The notes: generated by a model not told the origin, from the sequence alone. Positions 21,215 to 31,020 are shown, numbered from the stretch's first letter. The stretch is 64,000 bases of DNA from Trichomonas vaginalis G3 (GCF_026262505.1 NC_067206.1:4058879-4122878), one strand, 5' to 3'. A program made the numbers and translations.

Positions 21215-21805
21215 TTATTCATGAAAATAATTATTTCTAATTTCTTTTACTCTCTCGTATATACTAGATTTAAAGAATTCAGAACATTTCCCATAATCTC
21301 CTAAATGTTTTCTTATCCCTAACGTGTGCCAGTTATTATATGAAACTGAATAAACTTTATCTTTATCTTTACACCTTTCATCACTTCCAATATATTTATA
21401 TCTCAGTTTTGATTTAGCATTTTCATATTCATTAGCGTTTAATAATTCACAGTCTTCCTTTTTAAATTGATGTTTAAGATATTCAGGATTTAATACTCTA
21501 CGTTTATATGCTCCTAACTTAGTTCTAAAGGTTTTTCTACAAAATTTAGGAATTCCATCCTCTTTAATGTCATCAATGATTTCCATTTCATTATTTTCAA
21601 TTTCTTCTTCTCGTTTATGAGGTCTTTGATTATGACTCCATTGATTCCATGAAATTAAATATTCTTTATCATTATATTTATACCTCATTAGCTTATTTTG
21701 GCTTTCATATTCATTTAATAATTCACAATCTTCATTTTTAAATTGAAGTTTAACCCATTCAGGATTTAAACAATGTTTAATTAATCGCGGAATATCTGAC
21801 ATCAT
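21215..21805 (-). CDS. Protein with two repeats of an ECELL/WNQW-type domain
   Basis: This 196-residue protein has two copies of a unit of about 55 residues: LNPEWVKLQFKNEDCELLNE..., then LRYKY..., then W; and LNPEYLKHQFKKEDCELLNA..., then LRYKYIGSDE and YNNWHTLG. Similar small repeated units occur in giant-virus and phage endonuclease-like proteins (recalled, not searched). No nuclease motif is visible here. It is probably DNA-binding (inference) and is the last gene before the right border of the element. Confidence 0.5.
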   Translation of the reverse strand: MMSDIPRLIKHCLNPEWVKLQFKNEDCELLNEYESQNKLMRYKYNDKEYLISWNQWSHNQRPHKREEEIENNEMEIIDDIKEDGIPKFCRKTFRTKLGAYKRRVLNPEYLKHQFKKEDCELLNANEYENAKSKLRYKYIGSDERCKDKDKVYSVSYNNWHTLGIRKHLGDYGKCSEFFKSSIYERVKEIRNNYFHE

Positions 21806-21849
21806 CTATATATAGCTTCTTTTATAAAAGATAAAAAAATAAATTATTT

Positions 21850-22325
21850 TAAAATTAATGTTAATTTTTTTAATGGTTTATAAATAAATATATTTTAATG
21901 CCTCGTCTATATATAGATGTAACAAAAAAAGTCACAAAACCCATCATATCCTACTACTTTTAAATTTCAAAATATCAAGTTCAGTTCGACTATGTATGTA
22001 GTAATTCCTCAATAAAGTGCCAAAACCCTATTAAAATATATGAACATTTTCAACATTTTAATGTTTTTATTTAAAAATTTGTTGGAATATGAGCTTCAAA
22101 CAATTATTATGTAAATAAAAATAATTAAATATATGTATTTATTCGTATTACAACCGTAGTAAGTCGATTCTTCCTTTCTTCTACTGAGGTTTGAATTTGA
22201 TTTCGAATTGTAAAGAGATTCAAAGGGAAAATACTAGCGGATAAAAACTACCTCCATGAAAGGGTCATAATGGAGTCAAGTTGTATTTTTTGATATTTTT
22301 TGCTTTTCGAGCCTAAATAGGTAGC
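21850..22325. other. Intergenic, nothing recognised
   Basis: AT-rich sequence lies between the virus-like element and the hAT-like MITE. No frame, RNA gene or repeat was recognised. The right border of the virus-like element probably lies at its left side. Confidence 0.4.
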
Positions 22326-23439
22326 TAGGGTTGTTAAAAATATCAAAAATTAGCGTTTTGAAGACACCATGATGTCTTATAATTTTCCCTTCCTTATTGG
22401 CGTGTAGAAATAAATGCGCCAATAGATTGAAGAAGAAGAATTGTTTTTCTCTTAATGAACTTTAATCCTTTTGATATAAGAATATTAAAAACATTAATAT
22501 AATTTCGATTTCGGAAATTAAATTTCCAAATTTTTTGTCGATTTCGGAAATAACAGGATCCCGCATCCAACACGCAACAACAAAACACAAAACACACTTT
22601 TTGGTTCTTTCATCGTTTTAATCGTAATTTATGTAATACATGATTTGGATAAATTTTACAAAAATAGAACCTATATTATATTCTTTTCAAAGATTCTTGC
22701 AAATCATCAAAAATAATTGTATTTTAAAAAACGATCAAATTATCCTTTCATTATTTTAAACTTAAATTAGTTTTTATGATTGACTAAAGCAATCATATTT
22801 ATTCATCATTAAATAAACAAAAAAATAATATTTGAGAGTTATTTCAAAAAAAAACACATTGAATTTATTAATTTGTCTCAATTTCAGTATTATAAATTTT
22901 TATAATTTCAATATTTTGAAATACACTTTTTAATATTTCAATATTTATGATATTTCAATGTATTAAGTGGTCTCAAATTGAGCTTCTCAAATATAAGCTG
23001 GCCTATTCAAATAATAAAATTAAATAATATTTAAAATAAATAAAAAGTGATTGAGGTCATAGCAAAACGGCTGTTTCAGTCATTAATTCTTAAAAATAAA
23101 AAGGGTAAAAACTAAATACAATGGGTAAAATTCAATAGTGTCTGTGCTATCGTTCAATTTGAAGGTGTCTTTTGGAACCGCAAGACACATTGAATTTTTG
23201 AATAGTGTATTATGGTTTGACAGACACCAATGAAAAAAATAAAATGATATTTATTTTAAATATATAAGATCCTTATATAAAATATAAATATTTTATCGTT
23301 TCATTTTCTTGTTTTAGAAATGTTTTTTATTGAAAAATCAATAAAACTAACTCCAAAATAAAATTTTTGATTTAAAGACACTATGATGACACCAGGCAAA
23401 TCTTCCAAGACACCTATCGTCGGGAATCTAACAACCCTA
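22326..23439. mobile_element. hAT-like non-autonomous element (MITE) with 8-bp target duplication
   Basis: The ends are an 11-bp perfect inverted repeat, TAGGGTTGTTA at 22326-22336 and its complement at 23429-23439. Directly outside lies TAGGTAGC on both sides (22318-22325 and 23440-23447). hAT transposons make 8-bp target duplications and often have TAGGG/CAGGG ends. Further in, both ends carry AGACACYATGATG / GTGTCTT motifs. There is no transposase frame inside 1.1 kb, so it is non-autonomous. It lies in intergenic DNA. Confidence 0.75.
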
Positions 23440-23846
23440 TAGGTAGCCAAGATAATGCCTAAAAATAAGGTTCTAAATTCTGAAGTTTACATGATCCTCT
23501 CGTGTGCACCCTTAACGAATATCCTCCAATCCAATAGTTGAGCATGTTATGCCAAGTAATTATATTACAGAATTGAAAAACTATATACTATTTGGGGATT
23601 CATTCATTTAGATTATGAATCCAACTAATTAAGGTTAATTGTACCTTCACATTTTTGAAAACCCCAAAATGTAAAATTTTATTGCCAAGTATTTTTCCGA
23701 GAACTCTGTAATATTAGCGAGACTCGATTCTTAAAATTTGAAAAATCTTTTTCAAAAAGTGTATCTCCGATGACATCTTCAATTTTTATGATAAAATTCA
23801 AACTTTTCAGAATTCTTTTGCATAAAATAAGGTCATTTTTGTAATA

Positions 23847-25085
23847 AACAGAAATTCATCAAAAGTGACAGCTCTCAATTTTTTTGACATTTGTAAATTC
23901 TAAATTGAATAAGAAAAATGAAATAATACTAAGCATAATACAATATTCTAGATTTAATTATAATTAGGAAAAAGTTAGTTTTGAGAGTACTTTTCATAGG
24001 CATATAGAATGAAATCTTCTGAAAAATAATATCACATAAACTCATATTATTTTCTAATATATAACTATTTTATATAAAAATCAAATTCAATGATCTTAAA
24101 AGCGAAGGATAAACCTCAAAATTTACGAATATAATGAGTGGGAATATAATGCTTATCTATCATAAAACCATATGAAATATCAATTTTTGCTTTACGCCTA
24201 ATTTTTGACGACAATTAGCAAAAAATGTTAAATGTTAACACTCAGTCCATTTGAATATGAAAAATAAAATTGACTTTGATTAAATGTTTTTATTTATCAT
24301 GCAATTCTTCTTGCGACCAAGATTTGAATAAAAGTTCAAAAAATAAGATAGCTTAAAAATAATATACGGTAGTGTTTACTAATAGATGAATAGTATATAA
24401 ATTCTATTAAAATGGATTTGATCCAAAAAAATATATAAAATTTGATCATAAATAAAATCGTTTTAAATTACTTCTTCATTTAAATTATAACAATTATTTT
24501 TGGTTTTATATTTTTTGGATCAAATCCATTTTAATAGAATTTATATACTATTCATCTATTAGTAAACACTACCGTATATTATTTTTTAAGCTATCTTATT
24601 TTTTGAACTTTTATTCAAATCTTTGGTCGCAAGAAGAATTGCATGATAAATAAAAACATTTAATCAAAGTCAATTTTATTTTTCATATTCAAATGGACTG
24701 AGTGTTAACATTTAACATTTTTTGCTAATTGTCGTCAAAAATTAGGCGTAAAGCAAAAATTGATATTTCATATGGTTTTATGATAGATAAGCATTATATT
24801 CCCACTCATTATATTCGTAAATTTTGAGGTTTATCCTTCGCTTTTAAGATCATTGAATTTGATTTTTATATAAAATAGTTATATATTAGAAAATAATATG
24901 AGTTTATGTGATATTATTTTTCAGAAGATTTTGTGTTCTTCTTCAAAATTTTATTTTTTTATTAAAAAGAATCTTTACAAAATATACATTTACTTTAATT
25001 AATATTTAAAAACGTGCTCTATCAAAAGTTCCAAAAATTCAATATTTTAGCTTTTCTGAGGTGTCACTTTTGATAAATTTCTGTT
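23847..25085. mobile_element. Fold-back element with 24-bp outer TIRs
   Basis: The outer inverted repeats at 23847-23870 and 25062-25085 match at 23 of 24 positions (core ATCAAAAGTGACA). Inside are two long inverted arms, about 24012-24440 and 24503-24932, nearly identical over about 425 bp with a spacer of about 60 bp. No coding frame is present. Such a structure could form a very large hairpin. The GTGACA core resembles the end motif of other elements in the window. It ends about 145 bp upstream of the surface protein gene. Confidence 0.8.
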
Positions 25086-25217
25086 GACAACATTTTATTT
25101 TCCCATCGAATGAATATACTCGTGTAAATAAATAATTTTTTAAAAAAAATACATAATACTATTCAAATTCACTTTTTGTATTATTATTTTCAAAAGATAA
25201 GTCGATAATTTTATTTC

Positions 25218-25231
25218 ATTATTCTTCATCA
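25218..25231 (+). promoter_or_regulatory. Trichomonas initiator-like element
   Basis: TCATTATTCTTCATCA lies immediately before the ATG at 25232 and matches the trichomonad Inr pattern TCA-Py-(T/A), which sets the transcription start just upstream of the coding region. It supports the chosen start. Confidence 0.6.
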
Positions 25232-26041
25232 ATGTTATTTGCCCTTGTAATGCATGGATTTGCTTCTGGTTGTACAGATTTTCAATCTACTGCATCCGAT
25301 GCCGGTGATGTTGAAGATGGCAACTTTAGCTTAAAGCAAACTGGAAGTTACTTGAATTATAAAATTGATTTAGCTAAACAATCTCAAAGCCTCATTGCGA
25401 TAAATTCTATCAAGCTTAAACTTTCAACGAATGGCACTGCAACGAGTGATATCTCTGTTACTCTTGATGGACCAATTTTTGCAGAACTTCCAGATCTCAC
25501 AGATTACACTTATACAATTACAATCAAGCTAAAATATACAATTACTTCTGATAGCTTTAAAATCCCTTTTGTAACTGTTTCTAATTCAAAAGGATACAAA
25601 TTTATATTTTTCGGATCAAATCAAAAAGATCAAGAAGCATATGGTATAACAGATAAGAACTTATCAATTGAAGGATATGAACTTGAGCATAAAATATCCA
25701 ATGAAGTCAAAGTTTTGACATGCACAACTACATTCTCTAGCACATCTACTTCTAGAGCTCTTCTTGCATTGAATTCAGTTTATACAGCCTCTATTTCACA
25801 AGGTGATACTCCAGATCCATCCACTTCAACCCCAACTCCAACAGAAAAAGGTAAAATGGGCGCTGGTGAAATTATTGCAATCATCTTTTGTGTTATTCTT
25901 GCTATTGTTCTTATTATTGTTATCATATATTTCGTCTGCTGCAATAAACGTAATAGATCACAAAAGAAAGAATCTTCTTCTCTGGCTCCACCACCAGAAA
26001 AAGAAGTTGACGAAGATAGTGGAAGTGGTGTTAACGTATAA
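25232..26041 (+). CDS. Type I surface membrane protein with short tail
   Basis: This 269-residue protein has a short N-terminal hydrophobic stretch (weak signal peptide), an extracellular part of about 190 residues rich in Ser/Thr, then a Ser/Thr/Pro stalk (TPDPSTSTPTPTEKG). A transmembrane helix (GEIIAIIFCVILAIVLIIVI) is followed by CC and a basic, then acidic, cytoplasmic tail. This layout is common in trichomonad surface proteins, but no BspA/LRR repeats are seen. Adhesion or a receptor role is possible but not shown. A typical initiator motif lies directly upstream. Confidence 0.7.
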   Translation: MLFALVMHGFASGCTDFQSTASDAGDVEDGNFSLKQTGSYLNYKIDLAKQSQSLIAINSIKLKLSTNGTATSDISVTLDGPIFAELPDLTDYTYTITIKLKYTITSDSFKIPFVTVSNSKGYKFIFFGSNQKDQEAYGITDKNLSIEGYELEHKISNEVKVLTCTTTFSSTSTSRALLALNSVYTASISQGDTPDPSTSTPTPTEKGKMGAGEIIAIIFCVILAIVLIIVIIYFVCCNKRNRSQKKESSSLAPPPEKEVDEDSGSGVNV

Positions 26042-26585
26042 ATATTAATAAACCTTCTAACCTAAGAAAAAATTTTAAATGGAATTTGAATTGAAAATTA
26101 TGAAATGGCATAGCTACTCTTAGATTGATTTTCAAACAAATGGTATTAATTAAAACCCCGAAATTATATGTTTTATCTAAGAAATTTTTTTTAATTTCAA
26201 ATTGCTTAATTCCAACAACATTTTATTCTACATAGTCCAATAGTTTTTACATAAAAAGCATTTTACTTCGATACGGCATCTAATAGTGAAAACAAAGTTT
26301 GCGTAGATCCCTTTACTGTAATAACCACAACAATAAAGAATCACTTTGCACTATTATTCAATCAGTATTACTGCCTTGAGAAGGAGATTTCTCAAAATTC
26401 TCACCATGAATATCAACTAATAGAAGACAAATGCCAAATAATAAAAGCATAATCAAATCAATAATGCAGCAGAAGGATAATTTTGGATAGTTTAAAACAT
26501 TGGCAAGACAAATACAATTTTTAAAGTAAAATTAGATAAACAAGATGACGGATTTAAGTACCTAAGCATTTAGATAAAGTGAAAT
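26042..26585. other. Intergenic, nothing recognised
   Basis: AT-rich region between the convergent 3' ends of the surface protein and kinase genes. No coding or structural signal was seen. Confidence 0.5.
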
Positions 26586-27642
26586 TTAATGTTTCTCTTT
26601 ATCTTTATCGTGGTGATGATGGTGGTGATGCTTGTCTTTCTTTACTTCTGGTTGTTGTTCGGTTTCCTTTGGAGGTGATGATTTTGGCTTCGAATCTGTT
26701 TTCTTCGAGGAAGTTTTAGATTCTTTAGTTAAATTCATCCATCGTTTAATCTTGGGTGCTAACTTGGAATCATTCTTGCAGATGATATTAATCAAAGCGA
26801 GAATTCCTTTCTCTTGTGTATTATCAAACTGGAATTTCAGTTTACAAAATGCTTTGAATATGTTACGCATTGGGGGCCTTTTCTCTGGATCCTGTGCCCA
26901 GCATTTGGAGATAAGGGAACAAATCTGGGAATCATGGTTTGGTAATTCAGGTCTTTTACCACTCATAATGTTAGCAGCTGCTTTGTATGACGTGCAATCT
27001 TGATAGGGATACTTGTGAACTAGCATTTCGTAGAGAATACAACCGTAGGAATAAACATTAACCTTATTATCGTAATGACGAGAATCCATTTCGATATCCT
27101 TTGTCATTCGATCTCCTGTTTGTCTTGCAATACCGAAATCACAAATGTAAGGAAGTAAACGCTGGTCTAGAAGGATGTTGGGCGATTTCAGATCTCTGTG
27201 TATTAATCCCATTTCGTGGAGCTTCATTAGATCATACGAAACACCCATTGCGATCAAGGTTAAATTTGTTGGTTCCAAAGGAGGCTTCGACGAGTGGCTG
27301 CATACATAATCGAATAAGCTGCCACTTTGGATGTATGGGGTGACAATTATGAACGGTTGTTGGATAGAAAATCCGAGTAACCCTGAGGCAAAATAAGTTT
27401 TTCATTTGAGCTAAGATTTTAACCTCTCGAACATATAATTCGATTGATTCATCATCCGTATCGCTTTCTTGTAAGAATAGTTTCTTTACAGCACAAACTG
27501 TGTTTGTTGGTTTGTGAATTGCTTTCCAAACTTCTCCGAATCCACCTTTGCCGATCATTTTCTGCATTTCAAATGAAGAAATTTCAACAATTCCTCCTTT
27601 GAACTGAGATTTTAACTCTTCAATAGAAGCATCCTCGTGCAT
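26586..27642 (-). pseudogene. TKL-type protein kinase, disrupted
   Basis: Kinase landmarks are seen in two overlapping frames. The N-terminal frame has the glycine loop IGKGGFGEVWKA and the lysine motif VCAVKKL. The other frame has HRDLKSPNILLD (TKL-type catalytic loop), CDFGIAR and NVYSYGCILYEML. The C-terminus is Lys/Ser-rich and ends in a run of seven His (KDKHHHHHHHDKDKEKH). A one-base-scale frame change near 27385-27410 separates the glycine loop from the catalytic loop. The usual GTPHWMAPE of the activation segment is missing between DFG and VYSYG, and the aspartate normally before VYS is Asn. It is a decayed host kinase, or a sequencing error combined with a real pseudokinase. Confidence 0.8.
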
Positions 27643-28780
27643 TTTGAGGAATTGCTTTAGGGTTTTTGAGAAATTGTAAAGTACTGAAAAATCTAGTTTT
27701 TTTTTGAAAAGCTCAATTAATTAAGGATGTCGTTTTGCGGAAAAAAAATAAAAATGTTTTCTAGCAAAAAAAAACAACTTACCATAAGGCTAATGTTATT
27801 GGACCACCAAAAAGATATACACAAGACAATTGCATTAAACTCCATGTGCATCCTTGTTGCATCATTGAAGGAACGTTTAATTATCTTCAAAAGTTAGTAA
27901 TCTTCAAAAAAAAAATAAAAATGTTGTTGTCAAAAGATTATATTACTAACCATGATTTGATTTCATTGTGATGATAAACCTACACTCAGACTCTTACAAC
28001 AAAATTTAATTTTCTGCATTGCACGTAATTACGCTCAGTATCCCCTGCTGTTATAATAAAATGCTTCGCCAATTCATGCCATCATACCCTTTTAAATATC
28101 AGGTCCATGTTATTGGGTCATTTTCGAGAAGAAACCAATTTAAATTTATTACTTCCTCTTTTCAGTAACTTGACTTTCCTTTATTTACAAAATAAAGTGA
28201 AGTCTCAAAAATTTAGACTGACTTAAACCGAATAATCATATCGAATAGGTTCAAGATCCAAAAAAATCCAGCATAATCATACTAATTTAGTAAAGAATTA
28301 TCCTTTGATATACTAAGCATAATCTTAAAGAATCATTAGTTAAATATTGCATATTTTTCGAATTTCTAATGGATTCGGACTCGAATGTTTAATTTCTTAC
28401 TTGTTCATGTCTATTAAAGCCAATATCTTATATATTTTTAACCCAAAACCTTTCGTATATCCAGAAAAAAAATTATCTTTCATACTTTGAATTAACACTA
28501 AGTTCATTCAATGTTGTTGTTACATAGTAAAACGTTAATAATTAAACCCTTAAAACAAATAAAAATTTTTGAATTATAAAATATTAAGTAATAACGCATT
28601 ATTTATGTTGAAAATATGATTCATTTCTCATCAACATCAATTATAATGTGCATGTGTTTTTCTAAAATTTTTTCATTTTTCATATTTCATTATAAAATCC
28701 TTATTTTCTACTTTGATAAATCTTTTTTTGAATTTTTTTTGAAAAAATTAATTCGTTCTTGAGCTCGATGAATGTTATCA
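27643..28780. other. Intergenic, nothing recognised
   Basis: About 1.1 kb of AT-rich sequence upstream of the kinase. There are no frames of note. It ends at a poly-A run and GTAGTGGGG, where the 67-bp terminal module begins, so a Maverick-associated border lies near 28.78 kb. Confidence 0.5.
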
Positions 28781-28789
28781 TTAAAAAAA

Positions 28790-28868
28790 AGGTAGTGGGG
28801 CTTCCAGGCGCGTTGCGCCCTCTAGCCCCGAAGATGTTTAGTATAAATGAAGTTTTTATTCGGAGGGC
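28790..28868 (+). repeat. 67-bp hairpin-bearing terminal module, one copy
   Basis: One unit of the module seen at 8.17-8.31 kb (inverted) and 30.84-31.02 kb, with stem GGCGC-GTT-GCGCC inside GGGCT/AGCCC. It is followed directly by the left end of the hairpin-array element. Confidence 0.8.
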
Positions 28869-29169
28869 TTCGAAACAATAAGAATTACCGAAAAAGTGAC
28901 AAAACATCAAAAACAGGGAGGGGTCTCAATTTTTATTACTTATATTATTTTACAATATTTATATAAATACTCTTTATAATATATTTTACTATAAAATTAT
29001 ACCTCAAATTCAAATATTTAAAATATTATTTACATAATTATCTCAAAATTATATTTTTATATATTATTTTTCATATGTATAAATCATATAATCTATATCT
29101 ATGCAAATCTCATCTAAATTTTTTTGAAACAAACCGCTACCATTTTATAATGGTCCATCTTAAATTCAT

Positions 29170-30195
29170 CATAAATTCTGGTACATGTTAGTACCAGAGT
29201 CTTCAAATCTCAAACACTCTGGTACCAACATGTACCAGACGCGAGTTTCCAATGCCCTCGTACGATTTTCTATTAAGATCTTCTTGAATGAGAAGGTCTT
29301 CATAGAAACTCGTACGAGGGCTTCTCTTTTAAATACTCTGGTACCTGCTGGTATCGGAGTCGACTTTACAGCCCTTTCCCCAATTTTGAAGCTGGGGAAA
29401 GTTTTCAAGCAATGAAAGGGAAGCTCTCGCTATGAGGTGAAAATCTAGAATTTTTACCTCATAGCGAGTAATCCTTTGTTAATTGCTTGAAAACTTTCTT
29501 CAAATTATCAAAATTTCGAGGAAAGTTTCCTTGCTTCAAAGTAGAGATGGAGCCCTTTGAGCCACTGCATATAGGTCAGTGACTCAAAATACTCCATCTC
29601 TACTAGAAATCGCCAAAATTTGGGTCGCAATCTTTGAAATGCGACGCAAGTTTTGGCAATTTCGCGAGGGACTTGCTCCATTTGGTGCATATATTCACAC
29701 TCTATGCACCAGATGGAACAATTCTTTCGCTGACAGCGGGAAACTTTGTCTGAATAGTTTAACATTCAGACAAAGTTTCCCGCTGTCAGAGAGGGAATGG
29801 AAGGGTAAGAGGTATATATTCATAATGTATACCTCTTACTCTTCCATTCCCTCAAGAAAGTTCAAAAACTTGGGTGCAATCAGAACTGATTGCACCCAAG
29901 TTTTTGAACTTTATATAAGGAATTGTTGGCTATGATGTACTGATCATGAATCAGTACATCATAGCCAACAATTCCTTCGCAAACAGTGGGAAACTTTGTC
30001 TGAATAGTTTAACATTCAGACAAAGTTTCCCGCTGTCAGGGAGGGAATTAGAGGGTGGGAGATATATAGATAGACTATAAATCTCTCACCCTTTAATTCC
30101 CTCAAGAAAGTTCAAAAACTTGGGTGCAATCAGAACTGATTGCACCCAAGTTTTTGAATTTTGTATAAGGAATTGTTGGCTATGATGTGGATAGC
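29170..30195. repeat. Array of back-to-back hairpins (copy 1)
   Basis: About a dozen palindromes lie head to tail with arms of about 15-28 bp and loops of about 4-15 bp. Examples are 29254-29321, 29397-29498 (nested), 29731-29789 and 29860-29911. Two stem types alternate: one holds AAACTTTGTC or AAACTTGGG, the other holds CTATGAGGT or CTATGATGT. Little sequence separates neighbouring hairpins. The same families, with paired base changes, occur at 57.6-58.9 kb. It is not a CRISPR array: units are symmetric and there are no fixed repeats or spacers. Confidence 0.8.
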
Positions 30196-30730
30196 CGCTG
30201 CCAGACCAAATGAATTAACCGTTGTGAATAACGTTTCTGAATCTTTATTTAAAAAGATAAAATATCACGATTTTGGCTGCGTTAAAAATCAAAGAATTGA
30301 TGTTTTTGTCAAAAATCTTTTAGAAGAAGTTGCACCCAATTACTTTTATCGTATTAAAAACGATTTACTTCAAACAGGTTTTATTCCTTCAATTAGAATT
30401 CGCGAGCCTCGATTGACAGATTATAAAACAAAATTGAAAAGAGAAGTTCAATCACGTTTATACCAAGTATTAAATTTTGTTCAGAATCAAGAAGCCAATT
30501 TGAATCCATTAAGATTTTTATTGGAAAATGCTGAAGAAAAACTTTCTCAAATAAATGAGAAGATACAAAATTCAATTACATATTTAAGATCGTTTGAAAT
30601 TCCAAATGAATTGTTAGATACGTATATGTTAGAAATTAATGAATTTTGTTATAATTCTCCAGATTATATTTTAGAACATTTCGAAGAATTTTTAGAGGAT
30701 TTCAAAGAAAAGAATAATTTAATAGACTAA
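30182..30730 (+). CDS. Unknown 182-residue protein in the hairpin element
   Basis: Starts at ATG ATG (30182) inside the last hairpin; an upstream TTG is not used. The sequence is a charged alpha-helical protein with RIDVFVKNLLEEVAPNYFYR in the first half and coiled-coil-like heptads (LLENAEEKLSQINEKIQNSI) in the second. The family is not recognised, and it may be a captured gene fragment. The second copy (60643 onward) is identical for about the first 85 residues, then is cut by Maverick D. A GTCACTTTTT-rich end follows. Confidence 0.45.
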   Translation: MMWIAAARPNELTVVNNVSESLFKKIKYHDFGCVKNQRIDVFVKNLLEEVAPNYFYRIKNDLLQTGFIPSIRIREPRLTDYKTKLKREVQSRLYQVLNFVQNQEANLNPLRFLLENAEEKLSQINEKIQNSITYLRSFEIPNELLDTYMLEINEFCYNSPDYILEHFEEFLEDFKEKNNLID

Positions 30731-30839
30731 AAAATTTATTATTTTTATTTATTGTGAATTTTAAATTGTCACTTTTTAAGTGTTACTCCCTATTGAAAGT
30801 GTCACTTTTTGGGTGTCACTTTTTCGGAAATTCTTATAT

Positions 30840-31020
30840 ACTCGTAGTGGGGCTCCCAGGCGCGTTGCGCCCTCTAGCCCCGAAGATGTTTAGTATAAAT
30901 GAAGTTTTTATTCGGAGGGCTTCCAGGCGCGTTGCGCCCTCTAGCCCCGAAGATGTTTAGTATAAATGAAGTTTTTATTCGGAGGGCTTCCAGGCGCGTT
31001 GCGCCCTCTAGCCCATAAGA
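30840..31020 (+). repeat. 67-bp hairpin-bearing terminal module, about 2.7 copies
   Basis: Tandem copies of the 67-bp unit begin with GTAGTGGGG and lie at the outer edge of Maverick C. The unit is the inverted counterpart of the module at 8.17-8.31 kb. A GC-richer stretch follows (CCAAGACCCAAGAGGAGGA). Confidence 0.85.

Larger units (their letters stand above)
14450..21850. mobile_element. Second virus-like (Polinton-type) element, AT-rich lineage
   Basis: This fossil element is distinct from Mavericks A, C and D in base and codon use (more A/T, little GC-rich coding). Its parts are a PolB N-terminal half, a Walker-A ATPase piece, a capsid-sized gene, two short amphipathic basic proteins, a two-repeat protein and several unknown genes. 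Gene density and the virion-like set argue for a Polinton or Polinton-like virus. No integrase and no PolB catalytic C-terminal half were found. It is broken, with roughly ten breaks, and reduced in size. Borders are approximate, with no confident terminal repeats. Confidence 0.6.
28873..30836. mobile_element. Hairpin-array element, copy 1
   Basis: The ends share an inverted core, AAGAATTACCGAAAAAGTGACA at the left and the complement of AAGAATTTCCGAAAAAGTGACA at the right (about 30810-30836). Inside are about 270 bp of AT-rich DNA, a 1-kb array of back-to-back hairpins and an ORF (30182-30730). A near-identical second copy starts at 59337 but is cut by Maverick D. The end core matches the TIRs of the nested MULE-like elements at 36.8-43.7 kb, so it is probably a non-autonomous relative. 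No target duplication was found. Confidence 0.65.

Noticed and set aside
29169-29935. Four open frames (76-118 codons), repeated at 59.63-60.40 kb
   Set aside because: They run across hairpin arms on both strands; symmetry of the DNA makes both strands open, and the proteins mirror each other.
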